Positions 44,432 through 54,948 of a DNA stretch of 64,000 bases are shown piece after piece. The translations under genes were made by a program, and so were the position numbers. Source of the stretch: Welwitschia mirabilis (lineage: Eukaryota > Gnetophyta > Gnetopsida > Welwitschiales); NCBI GenBank assembly GCA_051453625.1, contig JBOZIK010000001.1, positions 242,857,576 to 242,921,575 of the forward strand, read 5' to 3'. Under the pieces are notes generated by a model that saw only the letters and a list, made by a program, of their open reading frames with translations, was not told where the DNA came from and searched no databases. How positions within the stretch are numbered: the first letter of the stretch is position 1; every line of letters begins with the position of its first letter.

Positions 44432-47400
44432 GTATGTTATTAAAATAATGATTTTAGCTATTTTAACACTTAAAGTTTGGCTGCAATGTCATACTAGGAT
44501 TATTTGTTTTCTTTTAATAGATATTGCATGAGGGAAGTGAGCTTATTAAGTATCAAAGCACTATGTTCATATATTTAGTAAGATTGGAAACAGTGAAAGT
44601 ATTTCTTGCATATGCAGCACTTTAAAACATTAAAGTTCAACAAATGAATGTTTAAACAGCCTTCTTAAATGTAATATTAAAGGCAGACGTTTCTATAGAA
44701 CACCCAGATCTTTGAGAAATGGAGATGCAGCCTTTGAGCTTAAAGTCAACACTTTTTTCACATGTGCCTCTGCACTATAGACCCAGAATTGTTTGCTAAA
44801 AAACCACATTAAAAAAACAAAAAAGAGAAAGAAAAAAGAAGAAGAAACAAAGCATAGAAGACGCAGAGGGATTTCCATAAGCAGCCAAAAATGATTTAAC
44901 AAGAAGTTACATAAAGCTTTATTTGGATCAGAACAGATACGTAGAGAATGATTAAAAAACCGATTTCCAACATAAAGTGTTAAAACTTTAAGAGAACTGA
45001 CAGCAACAACCCCTTTTTTTAAAAGAAAGAGTCAAGTTTTAATATATATTAATACTGTAGGTTTTGTAGGACATTATGAAAACTGTGAGGGTGAAAACTT
45101 TTCTGTTTCCAATAGAAGAGACTTGGATGTGATCAGGACAAAGGGTAGACAGATGGCTGTTCTCAGGGTCGTGGTGGGTTTGTGTGCACAAAATATGCTC
45201 TGAAATGAAATGATTAGAATGCATGAAACAAAGACTCTGGTATATAAAGAAAATTTGAAGTAAAATATAGAAACCAGTGGTGAAAGAAGAAATAATTTAG
45301 AGGATGCAAAGGAAACAAGTTTGTTGATTATGTGATTATCATTGAAGAAAGCAATGGAAGAAAGAAGCAAAAAATGAGTGCATCATTATTTATATTTCTC
45401 CAAAGAAACACTACATGAAGGGCTTGTGCATGCCCTGAACACAAAGAGTTTTGTGTCATTCTTACTGAAGCTTGAATATGGCTGGCTTTAAGCAAATACA
45501 GAATGTCCTTATAAAAGGTCAAGTGCATTGGCAGCTCAATTCAAAATCAAGGATGAATGCTATGAATGGTATCCCTAGTATGCAAAAACTTTCATTAGAT
45601 ATGAGCTTTTCAGCCTTAAAATGGTGAATCTTAGGAACTAATGTTGACTGACATGTGTGCCAATGTGAATGGATGCATGTGAAATGAAACAAGAGTCTAT
45701 CTTCACAACAAATAAGTTGTAGGCCTTGAGAAAGGATACAGTCAAATGTCTAAGCAAATCACTTGTTGTCATTGGTGTCATATTTATTTGATTCAAATCT
45801 CATCTTAGTATATTGAATGTTGATTTGATATAGGCCAATATATTAGGACTCATAAGCATTATATTGATGATCTACTATTTATTTAATCTGCATTGGATTG
45901 ACTAGAGCTTTTCAATGGTAATTGCATTTAGACAAACCACTTGCAAGTGATTAAAGGTTGAAATTGAGTAACTAAACTCCATGTTTACTGATCAGATTGA
46001 ATTTTGAACTCTTGGCATTTTGGTTCTGCCACATTGTTTTGGCTATGTAAAACACTGGGTTGGTCAAAATGTTTACTAGAGCTTTGAGGTCCTAAAACTG
46101 ATTCACATCAGATAATCAAATAGTTATTTGGTTGTTTGGATGAGCAATTGAATTGAAATCATTATTTTTCTTGTGAAGATCAGTTTAGCAAAGCATCTGA
46201 AGTTCAATTCCCAATTAGTCTCTTCATTTCTCTCTAGTTCTAAAATGTCTACTCTGGTTGGGAATTAGTAGATGGTCGAGTTCTCAAGAGTCTCATTTTG
46301 TAAAGCTAGTTCTTAAACAAAGTTGTGAATATGTGTTTATAAACACACTTGATCACTCAAACAACTTGCTATCATTTACCTAAGTTGAGAGTTATGCTTG
46401 AAAACCAACTTGTTATGAAGGTAGGATGTTAATCTAGAGAACCTTGCATGATTGTAATCCTTAAATAGCAAAGATCTAGAATCTTGAAGCTTTTCACTTG
46501 GTCTTGAGAGTGATGTGTTGCGCTTTGGCTAATGATATTCAAGAAAAACCTTGATATTTTTGTCCATTTTGAATATACTTTGTTTCAAGGAGAGATATGC
46601 CCTAGTTGCCAAGATATAGGGTAGTACTTCTATAGTAAAAACTAGAGGTGTCAGTTGTAGTATAGGAAACTGTAATTGTTGTTCTTCACAAGGGAATTTC
46701 AAAGCTCAAAATGATGCATTTAGACCAAGTCAAATAAAAGCTAAGAAAGTAAAATGTTTTTCAAAAAAGATAGGGAAAACCATAGACAAAAACTACTTCT
46801 CATAAGCATTGGAAATGCTCACTCACAAGGCAAACAACCAAGTCAACCTAAATAAAGGAAGTTTCAAGAATTGCTGTCATTTCCTTTACCCAATATGATC
46901 AATCATTTACTTAACAATATTGAAATATCACTATCATTCAAATATAGATCATCTTACAATGTGATGTAAAAAGCGAAGAGCACAAAAAATGTCATAAAAA
47001 TAGCACATCAATCATCTAACCTAATATAATCCTAACAAAACACTGAAAGAACCAAAGTGAAATAAATAAATGAAAAAAGAACATTTGAAATGGACTATTA
47101 AAATGCAAATAGTTACAAATGCATCAATAATTGGAAAGAAAAACAAGTCCCCTCAAGGTCAAATTCTATCAACCAATAAGGCAAATATTGCAGAAAGCAA
47201 TAGTTCAATACAAAATATGCCCTAAGGCTTGACAAGGGAGTTGCTTTATGAAATAGTCATTTGTGCATGATTAGAGAAAGAGAAAAGGGATTTAGAGACT
47301 CATAACGAGATGAACCCTCATCATAGCCATGGAAGCCATAATGGGATCAATAGAATGGAGGGATGTAATCAAGAATGACAAAAAAGTAAAGGAATGCTAA

Positions 47401-48033
47401 TGACAAAGGTAGCACAAAATGCTAAATAGATCAAGGATGCCTAACCCTAGAGGTAGGTTTTGCTTTATAGTAGTGGGGTTAGGATTTTTCATTTAATTTG
47501 ACTTTCTTGATACTTTGAGGTTAGTCATCAAGAGTAATGTAGTTGATCATTGTTGTAGCTTTCCTAGTTTTTTGGCATTTGGTTGGCTTTCGCAAGTTTC
47601 TATTGATCTAAATTTGTTGTTTGGCGAGTGATCTTTGTCGTACCTTTTGAAGCACCCATCTTGTTTAGAATGAAAAAATGTCATGGATCTAACAACAGAT
47701 TCAGTTAGGTTAAGATAGAAACGTTCAACAAAAACTCAATCAACTTTTCACAACTTGTATAGTAAATACCAAGTGTTAAGCCTTAGCAATACAAGCTTGA
47801 TAATAATTAGCGTGAAAGCTCAATTAGTAAACATGATCACTAAATGTGGTATTTATAACCTCAAAATAATCAATTTACTAAGGTTTATGGTGCCAAAATT
47901 GTAAAATCTGAGCTATAATCACGGAGTAAGATAAAACTATTGATTTCTATTTTGAATTACTAGTAATTATGGTGCCAAAATTTCTTCTTTACTGTCACAC
48001 ATTCTTGGTGCTTATATTTAAACTGACTATTAA
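44432..48033 (+). other. Start of the next large intron, no gene recognised
   Basis: The sequence after the donor GTATGT is AT-rich. Short frames have no family resemblance. A 30-bp direct repeat (47964-47993 and 48031-48060, one mismatch) lies at the right edge. The intron would run to at least the end of the window. Confidence 0.5.
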
Positions 48034-48795
48034 TTATGGTGCCAAAATTTCTCCTTTACTATTAATTATGGCAAAGTCGTGATTTTCCAGAATGGCAATG
48101 ATAGGTCTACCAAATGGTAAGCTACTACAACCAAAAGGGATAAACTGACTCATGTAGAGCATGGTGAATTTGCACAAATTTATTCTAACATCCATGCCAA
48201 GACAAAATAATATATAAGCACAAAATGGAGAAACTTCATCTTTGTGACTGAGTTTGGGCATGAGGTTATGAGTAGATATTTTAAATAGAACTCTATAAAA
48301 AGGAGTTAACTTATTTGTGGGAATACTAGCTCTTCATAAAACGTTTGACCCACACAATTCATTTGTCAACACTTCTAAAGCCACAACTTCTTTTAATGAG
48401 CTCACTGGTGTAATTTCTCGAAACACACCTTAATTTGGATAACTTGTGACTAGAGAAATGGATTCTAGGTCTACATCCACTTTTCTCCGATAAACTTTAG
48501 TAGTAATAACCCAATTTGTAGAATTGAAATGGGCACTACAATAAAATAGACGTACCATATGAGTAGAGGCTCGAGAATTAGGATCTAGTGCATACAACCA
48601 GCCTTGTTCTTCAAATTTGTCCACTATCCTGACTTCCCTTTTGAAAGAATCAAAGTTTATCTTTCTTTCTAGAGCCAATGGCCTATTGTTAAAGCCATTG
48701 GACCAAGCTTTGCAGTGTTTTGGGGATAGGAACCATTTTGATTCTGATTCTGGTTCCTTTCCCTTCCTTGAAACACCAATCTTGCTTCTAACCAT
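48034..48795 (-). pseudogene. Third ORF of element C, env-like / plant transposon protein type, nearly open
   Basis: One minus-strand frame of about 250 codons runs from an ATG at 48795 to a stop at 48034 with only two in-frame stops (near 48430 and 48336). It starts MVRSKIGVSRKGKEPESESK and then has FKREVRIVDKFEEQGWLYAL and MVRLFYCSAHFNS. Later it has NLMPKLSHKDEVSPFCAYIL and LPFGRPIIAIL. The FY-, NL-P...HKDEVS- and LPFGR landmarks match the envelope-like / putative plant transposon protein family. It is the best preserved copy in the window. The 3' end is truncated or replaced beyond 48034, because no 3' LTR follows. Confidence 0.7.
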
Positions 48796-48904
48796 GATGA
48801 ATTCAGAGAAAAAACTTAGGAGGGTGCAGAGGAACTCAGATGAGGATTGAAGGCAATGGAATGAGAGAAGGAATTAAGAGAAGACACTTAAAAAAGCAAG
48901 AAAA

Positions 48905-49090
48905 GCATGGGTGTCCTGGTAGGGTTGCGTCTACATTAAAGAGTGGACGTCCAGCTTTCTATGGGCAGACGTTCGGGTTATAACACAAGGATTTTTGCAA
49001 AGTTGAAGCAGAGTAGACGTCTGGAAGAAAAGTGTGGGACATCCGGGTTATAACCAGACTTGCGAAGTCCTAATATTAATCTGGGATGTC
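48905..49090 (-). promoter_or_regulatory. GACGTCC-type motif array before the third ORF, element C
   Basis: Six or so copies (GGACGTCC, AGACGTTCGGG, AGACGTCTGG, GGGACATCCGGG, GGGATGTCTGGG) lie between the pol end (about 49225) and the third ORF (48795). In sense direction TTTTTTAAGTG (48886-48896) and a C/T-rich leader follow. The LTR of the same element carries the same motif type at 54520-54850. Promoter function is inferred. Confidence 0.5.
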
Positions 49091-49219
49091 TGGGTGTAGA
49101 TAAAGATCTAAACTAACAAATCACCCAAAACCAAAGAAACACATAAACAACAAGGATGACCACATTAATGGTAGATGTTTCTCTGGAAGGAGCATACAGA
49201 TGTTTATTAACAAATCATT

Positions 49220-50420
49220 GAGAGGATAGATAAGGCCCTATACCTAGATTCCTTCTAAGATAGGCAAATCTCTCTTCAGTTAAACTTTTAGTCATTACAT
49301 CAGCTATCTGATCATGAGTTGAAATATACTCTAGCCTATATTCTTATTCTAAACATGCTTCCTGATGAAACAATGTGTAATATCAATGTGTTTTGTTCTT
49401 GATTGTTGAATTGGATTTTTGGTGGTGTTTATAGCACTGGTGTTGTCACAAAATAGTTTTATTAATTCTAGCTTCATGCCAAAATCTGGTAGCATTTGTT
49501 TCATCCATAAGAGTTGGGCACAACATGCTCTTGTAGCAATGTATTCAGCTTCAGCAATTGATAATGATGTGGAATTTTGTTTTCTGTTTAACCATGAAAC
49601 TAGTAGTTACCTGTGTAGAAACAAGCCCCACTTGTACTCTTTCTGTCATCAACACATCAATCCCCATTGGTGTCACTATACCCTACTAAATCAATAAAGT
49701 TGTCATAAGGATACCAAAGTCCAAAATATTGAGTGTTTTTTAAATATCTCAAGATTCTTTTGATACAGGTCAGATGCGATTCCCTTGGATTGGACTAATA
49801 TGTTGCACATATTCCTACACTATGTGCTACATCTGGTCTACTAGTTGTCACATATAATAGGCTTCTAATTATTCCTCTAAAAAGCTTTTGATCTATTTTT
49901 TTTCCTGACTCATCTTTACTTATTTTTACATTCGTGGAAAGAGGAGTTGTTGCATCCTTGGAATTGATCATGTCATACTTCTTTATAATATCTTGAATAT
50001 ACTTAGTTTCATTAATGAAGATTCCATAAGAAGAAGTTTAGTTCACCTACCATATGCATTTCAAATTCGTTTTGCATTGTTTTGGCGAATTTGGTGGCTA
50101 AAGAGGCTTTTGTAGAGCCAAAGACTATATTATGTACATAGATTTGTGCCAATAGCATTTCACCTTCTTCATGTTTGATAAACCACATTGGATCAACATG
50201 CCCCTTGTTAAAACCATTTGACACTAGAAAGGAATTTAGTCTTTCAAACCAAGCTCTAGGAGCTTGCTTCAATTTATATAGAGCCTTATTTAATTTAAAC
50301 ACATGATCTCAAAACTTTGGATCTGTGAAACCAGGGGGTTGAGCTATATAAACCTCTTCATTTATATACCCATTTAAAAAGGCACTTTTAACACCCATTG
50401 GGCAAAGGTTTCTCCATAAT
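49220..50420 (-). pseudogene. Copia RT and RNase H of element C
   Basis: RT appears at 50302-50012 with FKLNKALYKLKQAPRAWFER; the catalytic YVDD box reads YVHN. RNase H is broken into short pieces: AEAEYIAT and the CDN box (FCDNTSAIN, about 49430-49450) are visible, and the end (ISTHDQIADVMTKSL, about 49330-49280) is readable. Many stops are present. Confidence 0.82.
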
Positions 50421-50924
50421 CTATCCCTTCCTCTTTGCTATACTCTTGAGTAACCAGATGAGCTTTGTTTTGAATGATGTTGTGATTTTCATCTCTTTTG
50501 TTGTTGAACACCCATTTAATTCCAATGATATGTTTATCTTTAGGAGGAGGAACTAAATCCTATACTTTGTTTCTCTCAAACTGGTTTAATTGTTGTTGCA
50601 TTGCTATCATCCAACTATCATCCTTTTCTACCTCTAGGAAATTCTTAGGTTCAAAACATGATAAGAAACAAAGGAGACTATGGCTAATGCTTTTTCTGCT
50701 TCTGGTGGTCATCCGTTGATCAGGTTTACCCACGATAGCTTCATGTGGTTTATCTCTCTTAGTTCTTTAAGGAGACTATGAGAATGATTGGTTTCATCGT
50801 TTTTTTGACTTAAACCTAATGATGAGAGTTGGTCTTTATGAGGAGAGGGCTCTGGCAAGATTTCTACAAGGTCAAAATTATCTGATGAAGAGGAATTACA
50901 AGAGTCATCAATTTTATCATGGGC

Positions 50925-51822
50925 TTATTCTTCCACTTTGCCAGAGGCTTTGTTCAAAACACTATAGCCCTTACTTACTAATGAGTATCCTAAAAATATA
51001 CCATTGTCTAATTTTGATTCAAAATTACTTGTATACGTGCTTTTCAAAATTGCACATTTACTTCCAAAAACCTTGAAATAGCTCACATTGGGCTTCTTCT
51101 CATATAAGAGCTCATAAGCTGTTTTAGAGGTGCCTATCCTGAGGAAAAGTCTGCTTGAGACATAACAGGCTGTGTTTACTGCTTCTGCCCATAGATTATG
51201 AGGAAGAATGTATTTATTAATTGTAGTTCTAGCCATTTCAATTAGGACATAATTCTTTCTTTCTGCTACACCATTTTGTTGAGGTCTTTGGGGAGCTAAG
51301 TATTGATGTGATATTCCATTGGTGCTACAAACTCATCAAATTTTGCATTGTCAAATTCACCTCCTCTAGTGGACTTTATAGTCTTGATGGGTCTATCTAA
51401 CTCCTTTTGGATTTTCTTTCCAATCTTTAAAAAATTTCAAAGGCTTCATCTTTGTGAGTTAAGAATCCTACCCAACAAAATCTAGAAAAGTCATCTACTA
51501 TTACTAGGAAATATTTTCTCCCTCCAATACTTCCGGTTTGGATTGGACCTACCAGGTCCATGTAAATTAGCTCTAAAGGCTTAGAAGTAGACATATCTCT
51601 CTTTTTAAGAAAGCTTGATTTTACCAGCTTTCCTTTTAAACAAGATTCACAGACTTTGGCTTGATCTACTTTCAGTTTGGGAATACCCCTCACTATCTCT
51701 TTTGATGAAATAGTCTTTAGGTCTTGTAAGTTCATATGACCTAATCTACGATGCCAAAGGCTAACTTCATTTGCCTGATCTAGGTAACAACCTTCTGCTA
51801 ATTTGTCACTATTTCCAAGCAC
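50925..51822 (-). pseudogene. Copia integrase of element C
   Basis: The piece 51822-51427 carries the zinc site (HRRLGHMNL...CESCLKGK), the first catalytic aspartate in YMDLVGPIQ and YFLVIVDDFSRFCW. The piece 51236-50925 carries the end of the core (ARTTINKYILPHNLWAEAVN) and the C-terminal GTSKTAYELLY and FLGYSLVSKGY. A frameshift or stop lies between them, around 51250-51420. Confidence 0.85.
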
Positions 51823-52210
51823 TTACATGCATTTAGATCTATGACTAGTAAGGATTTCTTGATTGGTAATACTGTTTCGAATGACACATCTATCTTTGTA
51901 GAATTGGACAATGTTATCTCTATCACAGATTTGTGGTATACTCAATAAGTTATGTTTTAGCCCTTCTACTAGATAAACATGATTTATAGTTGGATGAAAT
52001 TTAGTTGTAGCAATGAATACTTTTCCAACTATGTGACCTTTACTATTGTCTCCAAAAGTCTCCACTGTCATAATCTTGGAAAGAAGCTAACAGACTCTTG
52101 TTTCCTATCATGTACTTAGAGCATCCACTGTCTAGGTACCATTTTGTTTTCTTTTGAGCCTTAAATGCAGCATGAGCAAATAGAAATGAAATATGACCTT
52201 TTTTTGCTCA
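51823..52210 (-). pseudogene. Copia protease region of element C
   Basis: The frame 52071-51823 (FGDNSKGHIVGKVF...HNLLSIPQICDRDN) is the usual protease-to-pre-integrase stretch. Upstream, around 52135-52090, the protease signature is present in broken form (the plus strand TCCACTGTCTAGGTACC encodes WYLDSGC in reverse). It lies between gag and integrase. Confidence 0.72.
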
Positions 52211-52454
52211 TTTCTTGGAGACTTGCCTTTTAGAAGGGTTTTGATCTAATGGGATTTTTCTAAAAAACTTGAGATTGTTGTTGGGGTGTCTAAAGTAGGC
52301 TGCTTTCTTGTAAGAACAATTGAATCGGATATGCCCATGACTATTGCAATAGAAGCATCTTAGACTAGATCCTTCGAAAGATTGGTATTGGACACTATGA
52401 CCAAAAGAATGAAAGGTAGGAGTTTGATTGGAAGAGCTTCTTAAACTGGATTTA

Positions 52455-53802
52455 TCACAGGGGGGATCTTCCTATACCTAGTAACTTATTATCCTTACCT
52501 TGAGTTAGACAATTGGCAATGAATCTAGCGTCTTCTAGTTCTTTATTCAAGGATTCGATTTTTAGATTGAACCTTTTTAAATCACATTCTAGTTTTTCTA
52601 CTGATTTTTTATGCAAAACATTTTTCTTTCCTAAATACAAATTTTTGTAAGCTTCAAACAGTTCATTGTGGTCGAAATCTAGATTGTCACATTCTTCAAA
52701 AGCCTTTTCTGATTTCCTATAATTAAGAACACATTCATCATTAATAGAATCTAAAGAGATAGAGGAACTTACCTCTTCAGTAACCGCAAGTAGTCTCAAG
52801 CTCAAGCCATCTCCTTCGTCGCTCGAACTAGCTCCTTCATCATCTAATTCATCCTACGTGGCTTAGAGTACTTTCTTTCCTTTGGCTTGGGACTTCTTCT
52901 TCTTTTTATTGTTAGTACAATTTGCAACAACATGTCCAAAACCTTTGCATTCATAACATTGTATAGAATTGGAAGAGTTTTTACCTTTGTCATTTTTCCG
53001 TTTGAAGGAATTCTTGGAATATTGACCTTTTTTCGTTTTTTGAAGGAAGCATTTGAAGTTCATGGTTAGAAGTGCTATGTCTTCATCCATCTCATCGTTG
53101 CTTGAATCGTTGACCTCTTCACATGCCTTGAGAACAATGCTCTTTCTTTTGGGTGGGTCTTCTTCAGGTAGGAGCATTGTCTCATATGCTATCAAGGAAC
53201 CTTTGAATTCGTCTCGATGTCCTTGCCTTCTTTGATGGCTATCACCTTGGGCCTCAACTTTATAGTGAGACTCTTGAGGATCTTGTGTACTACTCTGTTC
53301 TCTAGAACTTTTTCTCCTAAACCCCACATGTTGTTGACAATATTGCTCACTTTGGTGGTGTAGTCTGCTACTATTTCAGATTCCTCCATTTTGATGTTCT
53401 CAAACTTTGTTGTGAGGAGTTAAAGCTTTGAGTTCTTCATCACATTTACTCGTTCATGAGCTACTCTAAGAGTATCCCACATTTCTTTGGTAGTAGAACA
53501 TTGAACTACTCGATCATATTCTTCATTTGATAGGGCGCAAATGATTGTATTTATGGCGCTTGCATTGTTCTATAGTTTCTTTGTGTCATCATCATCCCAC
53601 TTGTCTCTAGGTTTTATGGATATGATTTTCTTTGCATCAACTTGCTTTAGAGGAGCATAGCCTGTTTGACTATGTCCCATATTTTTGAATGGAGAGAGGT
53701 CAAAAATATTCTCATCTTGAACTTCTAGTGAGGAGAGTTGTTTTTATCGAAGAAAGGAGGCCTTGAAATTGCATGACCCTTTAGATAGCTTGTGGATGCC
53801 AT
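52455..53802 (-). pseudogene. Copia gag of element C
   Basis: The start is an ATG at 53802 (MASTSYLKGHAISRPPFFD), directly after the partial primer site. Stops interrupt the N-terminal part. The piece 53389-53192 has the UBN2-type region. The piece 53327-52863 has an intact zinc knuckle, CYECKGFGHVVANC, and a lysine-rich tail. The piece 52805-52455 is acidic and then heptad-rich (VEKLECDLKRFNLKIESLNK), a likely coiled coil. Confidence 0.82.
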
Positions 53803-53845
53803 TGAATCTGTACCTGAAAATGAGAGTGTATAGATCTAGAACACT

Positions 53846-53891
53846 AGGCTCTGNNNNNNNNNNNNNNNNNNNNNNNNNNNNNNNNNNNNNN
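53846..53891 (-). promoter_or_regulatory. Truncated primer-binding site and 38-N gap, element C
   Basis: AGGCTCTG (53846-53853) is the inner half of the reverse complement of a TGGTATCAGAGC site. It is cut by N at 53854-53891. The gap therefore hides the LTR-internal boundary. Confidence 0.7.
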
Positions 53892-54943
53892 GTGAACAAA
53901 GTGATTATAAAAATTATTTCCAAAATCGATCAATCTTGATTATTAACAAATAACTTAGAAGCTTAATCACATAGGAAAACAAAATGCAAGTAGCAACAAA
54001 AGAAATTGTGTGCCAGATTTATAGTGGTTTGGCAAACCTTGCCTATTCCACTTTTAGGGTGCAGCAACATGCCTTCAGCATCTTGGTTATCTTAGAACAA
54101 CCAACACAGTGGGCACATTATAAGACCCTTCACCAAGGGTTAGAATCCACACCCTTCACCAAGGGATACAAAATCTCACTCCAATGAGCAACCGGAAGAT
54201 CTGAATAGAAGAGGATCTGATATTTTGAATGCCTTTAGCATAGTACATCGATAAGTGTGAGCAAGATCTCTAATAATGGTAGGTATCTCGATGTAGTGCA
54301 GATTGTATAATTACATCAGAGCTTAGCATAATAATCAAATTTTTGGAGTAGTCTTTACAACAATAATTATTCATCCTTTTATAGAAAAGGGTTACAAAGA
54401 TACCTAATGGAGCCTCAAATTTGAAGCTCTAGCTATTTAGCACACAACCCTGACCATTAGCTCTTTAATAAATTTTTTTTGATGACTGCAATGTTATATT
54501 TCCACTTCAACGTTCATTGGGCTAGACATCCCTTTTTTTATATCTAGACATCCTAGTGGTAAAGCTTGATTTCTGTCAAAACTGTAAGCCATTCCGGATG
54601 TCCCGTTACAAGGACCAGACGTCCCTATAACACTAACCAAATACAAGGTCAGACGTCCCTGTTACAAACTCCAGATGTCCTAATACAAAGTTCCTGCAAA
54701 CAGGTGTAGACACCTCGGTAGCAAAACTTGAATGTCCCCATATAAATTCCTGCGTATAGGGGCAGATATGCTGTAATCAGAACTCGGACGTCCCCATACA
54801 AATTACCACATATATGCTAGACATCTTGTCATATCTAGTGGATATCCTGATTGGCACAACTTCAGATTTTTTCTAGTTTTGACTTAGCTTTGAAACCAAG
54901 GTGAAGACTTAGACATCATTGAAACTTGTATACTTCCACAACA
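53892..54943 (-). repeat. 5' LTR of element C
   Basis: The sense start TGTTGTGGAAGTATAC lies at 54943 and resembles the D LTR start (TGTTGGAGAAATG, then TTTCAATGATG in both). It holds a GACGTCC array (54850-54520), a TATA box TATAAAA (54383-54377) and the conserved CCACTATAAATCTGG (about 54030-54015). The terminal box is lost in the gap. The LTR edge at 54943 abuts an LTR of element G. Confidence 0.78.
54377..54850 (-). promoter_or_regulatory. U3 GACGTCC array and TATA box, element C LTR
   Basis: About ten copies of GACGTCC / GATGTCC / GACATCC at 54520-54850 precede, in sense direction, the TATA box TATAAAA at 54383-54377. This is the same layout as in the D LTR and the A/B LTRs, but with a family-specific motif. 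Confidence 0.58.
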
Positions 54944-54948
54944 AGAAG

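Noticed and set aside
43640-44443. Single-exon frames of 73-116 codons over the DUF300 exons
   Set aside because: The frames at 43640-43939, 43909-44259 and 44222-44443 read through introns. The spliced model with canonical borders is clearly better.
44693-45528. Several minus-strand frames of 60-98 codons
   Set aside because: They are hydrophobic by composition (TTT/CTT-rich) with no family pattern; I treat the stretch as intron.
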